Of a DNA stretch of 64,000 bases, positions 25,955 through 35,158 are shown piece after piece. Under the pieces are notes generated by a model. That model did not search any database. It saw nothing but the letters and a program-made list of their open reading frames with translations, and was not told where the DNA came from. This DNA is from Chloracidobacterium sp. (lineage in GTDB: Bacteria; Acidobacteriota; Blastocatellia; Chloracidobacteriales; Chloracidobacteriaceae). The position numbers and the translations under genes were made by a program. How positions within the stretch are numbered: position 1 is the first letter of the stretch; each line of letters begins with the position of its first letter. The stretch covers positions 62,001 through 126,000 of the forward strand of contig JANWUV010000003.1 of assembly GCA_025057975.1 (NCBI GenBank), written 5' to 3'.

Positions 25955-27220
25955 ATGAAGCGCTGCGTTCTCTGCGGCAAGGAATTCGACGACAACATGC
26001 GGTTTTGTCCGTTTGACGGCGGCGCTTTGGATGCGGTGGAAAGCGACGCCCTAATCGGCCGTACGCTCGATGGGAAATACCACATCGAGGCTAAAATTGG
26101 CGAAGGCGGGATGGGGTCTGTGTATCGCGCGCGCCACGTCTTGATGGATATTCCGCTTGCGATCAAAGTACTACATCCGTCATTGGTTTCCGACGCCACT
26201 TCCGTCGCGCGCTTTCAACGCGAGGCACAAGCGATGGCGCGAATTCGGCACGCGAACGCCATCGCCGTCAGCGACTTCGGCATCACGGACGATCAAATCA
26301 ACTACATCGTCATGGAACTGTTTGAAGGGGAGTCGCTGCGGAAGGTTCTCGAGCGAGAGAAAAAGCTGCCATACACCACCGCCATTGCTGTTGCGCGTCA
26401 GGTGTGCGGGGCGTTGGAAGCGGCCCACCGTAGTGGAGTTATCCACCGCGACATCAAGCCGGAAAACATTTTCGTCTCTCCTCAACCTGATGGGTCGTAC
26501 TTTGTCAAAGTCATTGACTTCGGCATCGCCAAGATTGTGACGGACACCTCGAAGGGCGGCCCGCCGCTGACCCGCCAAGGCATGATCATCGGCTCGCCGC
26601 ACTATTTGTCGCCGGAGCAATGCACCGGGCAGGAACTGGACGCCCGCTCGGATATCTACTCGCTGGGCATCGTCCTCTTTGAAATGCTGACCGGACGAGT
26701 GCCGTTCACAGCGGTGACGCCGGTGGCGGTCGCCCTGCTGCATGCAAACGAGCCGCCGCCAAGCCTACGAAGCCTGAACCCCGAAATCCCGGAGGCGCTT
26801 GACCGACTGGTGATGCGCGCGTTGGCGAAGTCCAAGGCTGACCGGCCGGCCAGCGCACAGGAGTTTGCCGAGGAACTGGAACGAGTCGCACGACTCGTCA
26901 GTCCATCGTTTGACCCGGTGACGCCGCTGGTGGAGAAAATCCTAACCGCCTCCGTCACGCCGCGTAACGGACCGCCGCCCGCCTCCGAGTCGGCCCGGCG
27001 TCCAGCCGCCACCGAGCCTACTCCGACCGAGGGTCAATCTCGGGTCGTCGGCGCAGCAGCAGAGGGCACCTCGTCGGCGGGTTACACTTGGACAGGGGGC
27101 AGCTTGGCGACATACGGTCAAACTTCTACCGACACCGAGACGCGGCTGCGCTGGGTGGTGGCGGCGGTTGTCGTCGCAGTTGCCGTTATCCTTGGCTTCC
27201 TGTTGTACATCTTTTCGTAA
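25955..27220 (+). CDS. Ser/Thr protein kinase with N-terminal cysteine motif and C-terminal membrane anchor
   Basis: 421 residues. An N-terminal zinc-ribbon-like motif (C4, C7, C18 in CVLC...FCPFDG) precedes a complete Hanks-type kinase domain (about 43-305): P-loop GEGGMGSVY (49-57), Lys71 in AIKVL, HRDIKPEN (catalytic D166), DFG (188-190) and a GSPHYLSPEQ activation/P+1 segment. All catalytic residues are present. A Pro/Ser/Thr-rich linker leads to one membrane helix (about 398-420) with almost nothing after it, so the kinase is cytosolic and tail-anchored, with no periplasmic sensor. ATG 25955 is preferred to the TTG at 25943. Confidence 0.93.
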   Translation: MKRCVLCGKEFDDNMRFCPFDGGALDAVESDALIGRTLDGKYHIEAKIGEGGMGSVYRARHVLMDIPLAIKVLHPSLVSDATSVARFQREAQAMARIRHANAIAVSDFGITDDQINYIVMELFEGESLRKVLEREKKLPYTTAIAVARQVCGALEAAHRSGVIHRDIKPENIFVSPQPDGSYFVKVIDFGIAKIVTDTSKGGPPLTRQGMIIGSPHYLSPEQCTGQELDARSDIYSLGIVLFEMLTGRVPFTAVTPVAVALLHANEPPPSLRSLNPEIPEALDRLVMRALAKSKADRPASAQEFAEELERVARLVSPSFDPVTPLVEKILTASVTPRNGPPPASESARRPAATEPTPTEGQSRVVGAAAEGTSSAGYTWTGGSLATYGQTSTDTETRLRWVVAAVVVAVAVILGFLLYIFS

Positions 27221-27260
27221 CCATGGGGCGTTTCCAAACGCCGGACAAGGCAAAGCAAAC

Positions 27261-28646
27261 ATGCGTTCACCCGTGGTCTTTTCCGCCCTCCTCTGGTTGT
27301 GTTGTGTGACGACGCTTGCCGCGGCGCAGGCCGTCCCCGGCCCAAAGCCAAAACTGCGTTACGGCGATCCCGGCTTTGTGGGCGCACGCATTCGTTTTGA
27401 ATGTCGGAGTTGCTCACTCCCGGACGTGATCCAAGGGATTCTGGTAAAGGCTGGTGTCCGCTTTGACTTTCCTGACGCCCAGCAGTGGCAACGGGTCGCC
27501 GATACGGTGGTCGCCCAAGATGAGCCGTGGAACGTCGTCTTAGACGCCGTGCTAGCGCGCCATCAATTGCAGGCAAACTGGTCGGAGTTAGGGCGGTTGG
27601 TCATTACGCGCCGCGTAGCGCCGGTGGCGACCGGGCCGGGCAAGTTTGGACAGCTCCTTGTGGGCCTGCCGCCTGTGCCGACGAGTGTCGCCGTCCTAAA
27701 CACAGCTTCGCGCGCCATTGAAGCGGAGCGTTTTTTCAAAGAAGGCCTCGGATACTATTTCCTTGCTAACCCGGATGACTCACGTATTGCGCTGACGCGC
27801 TTTGCATGGGCGACGCGCATCTTCGATGAGGTGGAGTATGCCGGACGGGAAGCGTCGGCGCTTTACCTGCTCGGTGCCGCTTTTCTGGACCTTGGACAAG
27901 CGGCCAAGGCGCGCGAGGCTTTCAAGCGCGCCCGCGATCTGGGCCAGAACGCCGGTAACCAACGCGCCCTTCTGCTGTCAGAGGTACACGCCGCCTACTT
28001 GGATGTCCTTGAAGGGAAAGCGTTGGACACAGCGCGGCGCGCGGCGACCGCCGGATTTGATTTTGTTCAAAACGTCACCGCCCGTACGAACTTGAGCGGT
28101 CGCCCGCTCGTGGACCGTGAGCTAGACGCCATGCTGGCGACGGCCGCCGGACGTATTTTCTTCCGGCTCGGCGACCTAGAAACGGCCTACGCCGCGTTTG
28201 AGATGGGGCTTGAAGCCTACACGGCGTTGGATGACGGCGCACGGGGCGTCATTGAAAACGCTGTTTGGCTGGAGCAAACCGCACTGCGACTTGGCCGGCG
28301 CGAGGAGGCTCAGCGAGCGATTGAAATCGGGCGCGGCGTGCAACGCACGGCTCGTTCGTCTCGTCTGCAAACTGCTTTCCTCGCTTGGATGGGTGTCGTG
28401 TACGGCGAGACGGGTGACTTGAAGAAAGCGGTGGAACTGCAGCGGGCGGCGTTGGCTGAACTGCGCCAGTCTCCGGATCGAACGCTGGAAACGGGCGTGC
28501 AGTGGAATCTGGCGCGGGCGCAGGCGGCTTTGCAAAATTTCACCGACGCCCGCCGCAGCTATGAGGCTGTCCTTCAACTCAATGAGAAGGACACTGACCC
28601 CTTCTGGCGGAATCAAGTTCAGGAAGCGCTTTCACGGTTGCCGTAG
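27261..28646 (+). CDS. Exported protein with STN-like domain and TPR repeats
   Basis: 461 residues beginning with a signal peptide (MRSPVVFSALLWLCCVTTLA...AQA). Residues about 45-110 resemble a secretin/TonB short N-terminal (STN) domain: IRFECRSCSLPDVIQGILVK, then LVITRR. From about 150 onwards come TPR-like helices (ALYLLGAAFLDLGQAAKARE, GRIFFRLGDLETAYAAFEMG, NLARAQAALQNFTDARRSYE). It probably sits in the periplasm as a scaffold. It starts 40 bases after the kinase gene and may share its transcript, making it a candidate partner of the kinase. Confidence 0.8.
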   Translation: MRSPVVFSALLWLCCVTTLAAAQAVPGPKPKLRYGDPGFVGARIRFECRSCSLPDVIQGILVKAGVRFDFPDAQQWQRVADTVVAQDEPWNVVLDAVLARHQLQANWSELGRLVITRRVAPVATGPGKFGQLLVGLPPVPTSVAVLNTASRAIEAERFFKEGLGYYFLANPDDSRIALTRFAWATRIFDEVEYAGREASALYLLGAAFLDLGQAAKAREAFKRARDLGQNAGNQRALLLSEVHAAYLDVLEGKALDTARRAATAGFDFVQNVTARTNLSGRPLVDRELDAMLATAAGRIFFRLGDLETAYAAFEMGLEAYTALDDGARGVIENAVWLEQTALRLGRREEAQRAIEIGRGVQRTARSSRLQTAFLAWMGVVYGETGDLKKAVELQRAALAELRQSPDRTLETGVQWNLARAQAALQNFTDARRSYEAVLQLNEKDTDPFWRNQVQEALSRLP

Positions 28647-28830
28647 CCAGGCGGCCGCGGCTGTTGTTCTCTGCCTACGCTGGGCGGCAGAGCCATGCGC
28701 CGGTGCTGCTTCCCAGCAGATGGCGCTGCGATGGCGCTTAGGTGTGCTTTCCCGAGGCAGTGTGGCGCATTAGCCTGCCAACCATCTGACGCAGCTCACG
28801 CCGAGGCGTCGCTTTACTAACGCCGCTTCC

Positions 28831-29808
28831 TCAGCCCGCCGTTGTGGTCGCTGTCGTCGTTGCGGCAGGGCGGAGTTCTTCCTCCGGGCGCAGATAGCGA
28901 ATCGTCCGCCCAGTAGTTTCAATGCGGGGATGGTACACCTCCGACTGATGGCCATGGCGGGCAAAACAGGCCTGCATGGCCGCAGCGATACCGTCTAAGT
29001 TGTGTGACGCTAGCGCCAGCGCCGACGGGCCAGCGCCGCTCAGCGCCGTTGCCCATAGGCCGTCGCAATCAAGTTCCAAAATCTCGGTCAAACCCGGCAC
29101 ATACGGTGCTCGGTAAGGCTGGTGCAGGTGGTCGCGCATCGCCTCGCGCAACAGATCGTAGCGCCGGTGTTCCAGTGCGCCGATAAACATCATCACATGC
29201 TGCATCTGGAAAATCGCTTCGGCGCGCGGGATGGCGTCAGGCAGAATCGCCCGCATCTGTTCGGTCGGCAACGCAAAGTCCGGCGTGACGATGATTAGGT
29301 GGATGTCCGACGGGAAAGTGCGGTGAAACAGAATCGGTGTTCCGTTGGCGCGTCCACAAGACGTAATCCAACCGCCGTAGCGCGCCGGAGCAAGGTTGTC
29401 CGTGTAGTTTTCAAACACCATGGCATGGCGTAACAACTCGCTCTGGGCGAACTCCATGCCAGTGACGGCTTCCACGAGGGCTACTCCGGCGATAATAGCG
29501 GCAGCGCTGCTGCCCAGTCCGCTGCCAAGTGGAATGTCGTTGATGATGTGCAGGTCAAGCGGCGGTAAATTGACGTAGGCGCGCGCCGCCGTGTGGCGGG
29601 CGACACGGCAGATGAGGTTTTCTTCAGGGTCAAGCGGGATGCCGGCCGCATGCCGGCCGGCCGCCGATAGTCGCCAGTCGGCGGCCTCCAGTCGGACTCG
29701 TCCCCGCACCCGAAGGTACAGGCTAAGGGCCAGTCCCATCGTGTCGAAGCCAGGGCCTAGGTTGGCGGTTGACGCCGGAACACAAATCTCAAAACTTCGC
29801 GCCGCCAT
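28831..29808 (-). CDS. thrB: Homoserine kinase
   Basis: A GHMP-family kinase of 325 residues that phosphorylates homoserine on the way to threonine. The N-terminal substrate motif CVPASTANLGPGFDTMGLAL and the ATP-binding PLGSGLGSSAAAIIAGVA are complete; GAGPSALALAS is the third GHMP motif. The frame opens at 29853 but MAARSFEICVPAS at 29808 fits the family. It is alone: no thrC or hom gene is adjacent. The 184 bases between its stop and the STN-TPR gene hold nothing I can identify. Confidence 0.93.
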   Translation of the reverse strand: MAARSFEICVPASTANLGPGFDTMGLALSLYLRVRGRVRLEAADWRLSAAGRHAAGIPLDPEENLICRVARHTAARAYVNLPPLDLHIINDIPLGSGLGSSAAAIIAGVALVEAVTGMEFAQSELLRHAMVFENYTDNLAPARYGGWITSCGRANGTPILFHRTFPSDIHLIIVTPDFALPTEQMRAILPDAIPRAEAIFQMQHVMMFIGALEHRRYDLLREAMRDHLHQPYRAPYVPGLTEILELDCDGLWATALSGAGPSALALASHNLDGIAAAMQACFARHGHQSEVYHPRIETTGRTIRYLRPEEELRPAATTTATTTAG

Positions 29809-29914
29809 GCTTTCTCTTAGTTGATGGCTTCCGGTCGGACGCTTCTCAACCAAGCCACGGATTACACCATGGCGACTTTGGCGGCAAGGGAACGAATCGA
29901 GACGGCAAACAGCG

Positions 29915-30751
29915 ATGCCCTTTCTGGATACAGACGGTGTTCGGCTCTACGTGCAGGTCGTCGGCGACAAGGGACTCCCGATCATTTTTGTCAACGGCTG
30001 GGCGGCGACCTGCCGGATGTGGTCGCCACTGGTCGAGCGGTTGTCCAAGCTGCACCGGTGCGTGCTGTATGACCCGCGCGGTACGGGACGGTCACTGGCT
30101 ACGACGCTGGGTGTGAGCTTTGAGGTTGAGGATGCCGTCGCCGACTTACACGCCGTTCTCCGGTATGTTAGCGGTTGGGACGCCCATGTGGTCGGACAGG
30201 GCATTGGCGCTGTTGTGGGGCTGCTGGCCGCTCGTGAGCGCCCCCAGAACTTTTCTTCGCTGACCTTGATCGGGACGGAATGCCCGCCGCCGCCGTCCGG
30301 ATCGGATCGCGAGGTGGAAACCGATCTATTGCTGATGCAGGCGCGAATCCTCTTGCAGGAAGCGGCGACCATCCCCTACGTCCGCCAACTGTTGCTGTGG
30401 CGCTACCGACGTGTACCGGAACCATATCGAACCGACCTTTACGAAGACTTTGCTGCGACCGACCCGCGCGCTGCCTATGGGTTAGCCCGATCCGTCCGGG
30501 ACGTGGTGATCCGGACTCGTTTTTGGGACGCCCTGCGCCACGTTCCGCTGCCTATTTTGCTCGTGCGCGGCGCTTTCGACGACGTACTGCCTTCCACAGT
30601 CCACCGCGCCATGTTCGATCGTATCCAACGCGGACAAACGGCGACGGTGCGCGACGCCGGACACCTGCCAACGCTGGAATACCCGGACGAGTGCGCCGCA
30701 TTGCTGGTGAACTTTTTCCGTACGGAGTCGTTGCCCGCCTACCGCCCCTAA
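29915..30751 (+). CDS. Alpha/beta-hydrolase fold protein with the nucleophile replaced by Gly
   Basis: 278 residues with a full alpha/beta-hydrolase layout: oxyanion strand IIFVNGWAATCRMW, then LYDPRGTGRS, nucleophile elbow VVGQGIGAVVG, acid LVRGAFDDVLP (D222/D223) and His250 in VRDAGHLPTLEYP. At the elbow the normal GxSxG reads G-Q-G-I-G, so the Ser position (96) is Gly. Asp and His are kept. Ordinary esterase chemistry is therefore not expected; a non-hydrolytic or binding role, or a sequencing difference at this codon, should be considered. No related pathway gene lies next to it. Confidence 0.82.
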   Translation: MPFLDTDGVRLYVQVVGDKGLPIIFVNGWAATCRMWSPLVERLSKLHRCVLYDPRGTGRSLATTLGVSFEVEDAVADLHAVLRYVSGWDAHVVGQGIGAVVGLLAARERPQNFSSLTLIGTECPPPPSGSDREVETDLLLMQARILLQEAATIPYVRQLLLWRYRRVPEPYRTDLYEDFAATDPRAAYGLARSVRDVVIRTRFWDALRHVPLPILLVRGAFDDVLPSTVHRAMFDRIQRGQTATVRDAGHLPTLEYPDECAALLVNFFRTESLPAYRP

Positions 30752-30832
30752 GCCGTCCGACGCCGCTGACGCCAAGCCGCAGCGAAGACTGCTTGGCGCA
30801 CGGACGCTTCGCGCCATACGGTTCGTAGCCGG

Positions 30833-30860
30833 TTGAAGCGCACCGACGCAGCGTTATAAA
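30833..30860 (+). promoter_or_regulatory. Promoter candidate for hppA
   Basis: TTGAAG (30833-30838), 16-base spacer, TATAAA (30855-30860), about 90 bases upstream of the hppA start. Confidence 0.45.
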
Positions 30861-30952
30861 GTTTACCTTTTGTTTCACCGCCTCTTATCTGATTTGAAAG
30901 GAACCGGCGCTGCGCCGATCTGCGACGCGCTGTGCCTTGGAACTGGTTGGTT

Positions 30953-33139
30953 ATGCAGTATGCCGTCATTTTTGGACTCACCGTGATCGCGCTCGGCTTT
31001 GCCGCTTTTCTCGCCAAAAACGTGCTAGCGCTCGAAACGGGAACGGAAGCAATGCGAAAAATTTCCGACGCCATCAAGGAAGGTGCGGAAGCCTTCCTGC
31101 GGCGTCAAAATGTAACGATTGCTTATTTGGCTGTGGCGTTGGCAGCCTTGATTTTTATCCTCTACGCCTTCGTCCGCACGCCCAGCATGAACGATCCCGT
31201 CAAGGACCCGCGCGTACTGGCGCTTGTTACGGTGGTTTCGTTTTTGCTTGGAGCGACCTGTTCAGTGGCGTCGGGCTACATTGGCATGTGGATTTCAATT
31301 CGCGCCAACATCCGCACGGCGGCGGCAGCGCTGACAAGTCTCAACGGCGCGCTTCAGGCAGCGCTGCGGGGCGGAGCGGTGGCAGGCCTGCTCGTGGTGG
31401 CGCTCTCGCTGCTTGGCGTCGCCGGGCTTTTCGCCGTGGTGAACCTGCTCAACCTCACCGACACGAGCAAGATACCATTGCTTATTGCAGGCTATGGCTT
31501 TGGGGCGTCGTTTGTGGCGCTGTTTGCGCAGTTAGGCGGCGGCATCTACACCAAGGCGGCGGACGTGGGCGCGGATTTGGTCGGCAAGGTTGAGGCCGGC
31601 ATCCCAGAAGACGACCCACGCAATCCGGCCGTCATCGCCGATTTGGTCGGTGACAATGTTGGAGACTGCGCTGGACGCGGCGCGGACCTGTTTGAATCCA
31701 TGGCGGCGGAAAACATCGGCGCGCTGATTTTGGCGTCATCGCTGTTTACGGCGAATGTGACCGCATTTGAAAAGTCTCAGCAGTTAGGCGTTTTGCTGTA
31801 TCCGCTGGTAGTCGGCGCCTTCGGGCTGCTAGCTTCGATGGTGGGCGTGATGGTGGTGCGGACGGATGAAAAGGCCGACCCGATGAAGGCGCTCAACCGA
31901 GGCTTCTACCTAACCTGCGTGCTTGCGACGGCCGGGTTTTTCGTGGCGTCGAAGTGGCTGCTGGCGAGCGCGGCCGCGCCAAACGCCTACCTGAGCTTTT
32001 TCGGCTGTGGCGTCGTCGGGATTTTGACCTCGCTGGCGTTTGTCTTCATCACACAGTACTACACCGAATATCGCTACCGGCCGGTGAAATCCATCGCTGA
32101 CGCTTCCAAGACCGGCCCCGCCACGAACGTCATCGTAGGCATCGCGGTCGGTTTAGAGTCCACGGCTATCCCGGTCATTGTGATTTCCATCGCCGTCCTA
32201 ACTTCGTACTACCTTGGGATGAATTCCGGTTTCGCTAAGGCGGGTCTTTTTGGGACGGCGGTGGCGACGATGGGGATGCTGGGGACAGCCGGCTATATTC
32301 TTGCTATGGACACCTTCGGACCCATCACGGACAACGCCGGCGGCATTGTAGAAATGTCGGAGCAACCGGATGAGGTGCGCGAGAAAACCGACCGCCTCGA
32401 CGCCGTTGGCAATACGACCAAGGCGCTGACCAAGGGCTACGCAGTCGGCTCAGCGGCACTGGCGGCATTCCTGTTGTTTTCCGCTTATCTGGACGAAGTG
32501 CGCAGTTACTGGCCCTTCACCTACGGCCCGACGCTGGAACGGATTGATTTGGCCAAGCCGGAGGTGTTCATCGGCGCGATGATTGGCGCAATGCTCGTGA
32601 TGCTCTTTGCCTCATTGGCCATCAAGGCGGTGGGTGCGGTGGCGCAGGAAGTCATTACGGAAGTGCGGCGGCAGTTCAAGAGCAACCCCGGCATCATGAA
32701 GGGGACAAGCAAGCCGGACTACGGCCACTGTGTGGACATTGTGACGCGCGGCGCGCTCAAGCAAATGGTTCTGCCGGGCGCATTGGTTGTCCTGACGCCG
32801 GTTGTTGTCGGGGTTGTCTTTCGTCAGATTTACATCTCACAGGGCATGTCCTCGGTCAGTGCCACGGGTGCGGAAGTCGTCGGTGGGTTGCTTCTGATCG
32901 GGACGATTGTTGGCATTCTGATGGCGTTGTTTTTGAACAACGGCGGCGGCGCGTGGGACAACGCCAAGAAGTACATTGAAACCGGCGCTTACGGCGGCAA
33001 GCGGAGCGACGCCCACAAAGCGGCCGTTGTGGGCGATACGGTGGGCGACCCGTTCAAGGATACGGCCGGGCCGTCACTGCACGTGCTCATCAAACTGCTG
33101 GCGACGATTACGCTGGTGATGGCGCCGCTGTTTATCTGA
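30953..33139 (+). CDS. hppA: Membrane-bound H+-translocating pyrophosphatase, K+-independent type
   Basis: 728 residues, about 16 membrane helices. It couples pyrophosphate hydrolysis to ion pumping across the inner membrane. The catalytic segment DVGADLVGKVEAGIPEDDPR and DNVGDCAGRGADLFES is intact, as is the C-terminal GDTVGDPFKDTAGPS. At the K+-dependence site the sequence is GNTTKALT, with Lys490 and Thr493; in this family Lys at that site marks the K+-independent, H+-pumping class, whereas Ala marks K+-dependent ones. ATG 30953 gives the usual hydrophobic N-terminus; a GTG at 30932 is in frame. Confidence 0.95.
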   Translation: MQYAVIFGLTVIALGFAAFLAKNVLALETGTEAMRKISDAIKEGAEAFLRRQNVTIAYLAVALAALIFILYAFVRTPSMNDPVKDPRVLALVTVVSFLLGATCSVASGYIGMWISIRANIRTAAAALTSLNGALQAALRGGAVAGLLVVALSLLGVAGLFAVVNLLNLTDTSKIPLLIAGYGFGASFVALFAQLGGGIYTKAADVGADLVGKVEAGIPEDDPRNPAVIADLVGDNVGDCAGRGADLFESMAAENIGALILASSLFTANVTAFEKSQQLGVLLYPLVVGAFGLLASMVGVMVVRTDEKADPMKALNRGFYLTCVLATAGFFVASKWLLASAAAPNAYLSFFGCGVVGILTSLAFVFITQYYTEYRYRPVKSIADASKTGPATNVIVGIAVGLESTAIPVIVISIAVLTSYYLGMNSGFAKAGLFGTAVATMGMLGTAGYILAMDTFGPITDNAGGIVEMSEQPDEVREKTDRLDAVGNTTKALTKGYAVGSAALAAFLLFSAYLDEVRSYWPFTYGPTLERIDLAKPEVFIGAMIGAMLVMLFASLAIKAVGAVAQEVITEVRRQFKSNPGIMKGTSKPDYGHCVDIVTRGALKQMVLPGALVVLTPVVVGVVFRQIYISQGMSSVSATGAEVVGGLLLIGTIVGILMALFLNNGGGAWDNAKKYIETGAYGGKRSDAHKAAVVGDTVGDPFKDTAGPSLHVLIKLLATITLVMAPLFI

Positions 33140-33178
33140 ACGACGCTCAAAGGGACGGCTTCCCAGTCGTCTCTCGCT

Positions 33179-34951
33179 ATGCCCTGCGTGACCTTGCCGG
33201 TGCTTTACCCGAAAACCATCGTCGCCGGTTTGGCGCTGACCGGCGTCACGTTGGGGTTGTTTGCCTACACGGTATTTCTGCGCCGTCCTTGGTTTGGGCA
33301 ATTGAGCTATGAACATCACCAGTGGCTGACGGCCAATACGCTCCGCTTCGCACGCAACTGGCACACCGAGGGACATTGGGCGCTCGGTTTGGCGCTTTTA
33401 GACGAGCCTAAGTCTATCGAGTTCCCAACGCTAGTCAGCCGCGATCCGTATGTGTCTTATCCGCCGGGGTTTGTCCTGACGGCTTACGCCTACGGCGTCT
33501 TGCGCGACGGTGAGCCGACCATTCGCGCCATTATGGAGTGGAACCTCATCAACCATGCGCTCATCGCCCTGATGTTGGGCGCAACGGCGTTTCTCGTACT
33601 GCGCCGGCTGCGGTTGGATCGTGCGCCGGCGGCCTTTCTGGCGACGGCGCCACCGGCGCTGGCGCTGCTATCGCCGGGTCCGCTCTACTGGTACCAGAAC
33701 GTCTATTTCGCCGACCAAGCGGTCTTGCTGCCGTTTACGCTGTTCGTTTTTTTAGAGGCGCTGCGTGACGCCTTTCCTGCCGCTCGTCCGGCCTGTGACC
33801 GATGGCTGGTTTTGATAACGGCGTGGGGCGTCGCCTGCGATTGGCTGTTTGTTTGTCTGTTGGCGGTCGCCTACGTAAAGCGTTTGGTTGACGGCGACAT
33901 TCCGCTCCCGTGGCGGTCACTGAAGCGCTGGCTGCTGCGCAGCGTCCGGTTTGGCTTGGGCGGGCTGGTTACGCTGTTGCTGTTCTTTGCCCAACTGTAT
34001 GTTCTGGGCATGCTGCCGCGCCTGAAGGAGCGATTCTTAGAGCGCATCGGCGCAACGGAAGTCAACGCCAACCTAACGGAGCGGTTCAACGCCGTCTTCT
34101 AGGGCGAGTATGTCCCGGCGCAGTTTGGAACGCTCGGCCCGGTCCTCGCTTTTCTCGCTTTAGCTGGATGCTTTGTCCTTGGCGGTTGGTTGTGGCGGCA
34201 GGCGGCGGGCGGGCGCGAGTTGCAGCCCGGCGTTTCACTTGCCGTCTGGACGATGACGCTTTTTACCGTCCCCTGCTTCTTGCAGGTGTACGCCCTCCGC
34301 AACCATTCGGCGATTCATGACTTCAGTGCACTGAAGTTTGTGTTGCCGATGGCGACGACGCCTTTTGTTCTGCTTCCGACCGCCGTTTTGACGGACGTTG
34401 CGCCGGCGTGGTCGGTGCATCGCGCCGGACGCTGGAGCGTCGTCGCCGCCTTACTCGTCGCCGCGTCGGCTTATGTTGCGCCGGCGCACGCCAAGTTTCA
34501 GACGCTTTTCCCCGAACCGTCTCCGGTCATTGAACCGTTGGGGCGGTTTGTCCGCGCAGCCGTTACCGAATCCGACATTGTCTTTTCACCCGATTTTGAG
34601 ATTCCCACCCACCCGCCGCACCTACTGGCGATTTCCGGCAAGCGGGTTTATTACGCGCCTTCGCTGGCGGCGATTGCAGCGGATGTCGCCCGTTACGCCG
34701 GGCGGGATTACAACGTGGTGTTGCTGTTCCTCCGTCCGCTCGACGCCGACTGGGAGCGCGAGCTGGCCGGGACGCGGGGCGTTATGGCGTCCGGCGTCCT
34801 TCTGTATCGCTTCGACGCCAAGAGCTTTGCAGCATTGGCGCAGCGTGCCGCGCCGCGACCGAATGAACCGCCGATGCCGGCGTTGTCGGGTGAATATCGG
34901 TGGGATGTGGAAGGTTTCTTTCGCCTGCTGCCGCGTACCGCCACGCCCTAG
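33179..34951 (+). pseudogene. GT-C-like multi-spanning membrane protein gene interrupted by an in-frame TAG
   Basis: One continuous frame of 591 codons is broken only by TAG at 34100-34102 (codon 308). Before it: a membrane protein with an extracytoplasmic loop containing DPYVSYPPGFVLTAYAYG, resembling GT-C glycosyltransferases of the PMT/ArnT kind. After it, the same frame continues without gap as GEYVPAQFGTLGPVLAFLA, more membrane helices and a soluble C-terminal domain. TGG to TAG at one base would restore a Trp (VFWGEYVPAQFG). It may be a recent nonsense mutation, a sequencing error or, less likely, a read-through codon. The start lies 40 bases after hppA. The region 34952-35158 after it shows nothing recognisable. 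Confidence 0.8.
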
Positions 34952-35158
34952 CGGGCTGGTGGGACAACGCCACCGTGGTGACGGCGGCCGCCGGCGGAGC
35001 AACCGCCGTCGTCAACCGGTGTTGTTGGCTGTCCCGCTCGCTCCGCTGCCGCGCCCGTGAAACGGCTCTAGAGCAACTTCCGCCTAAGCGGATAATGGCC
35101 GGTGTGAATCGCCCAAAAGGTAGCGGCTCAATCGCTACGTTGTCTTGGAAAGCGCGCC

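Noticed and set aside
34190-34951. A separate gene starting at TTG 34190
   Set aside because: It is in the same frame as the preceding membrane protein and continues it after one TAG; the start falls inside a membrane helix.
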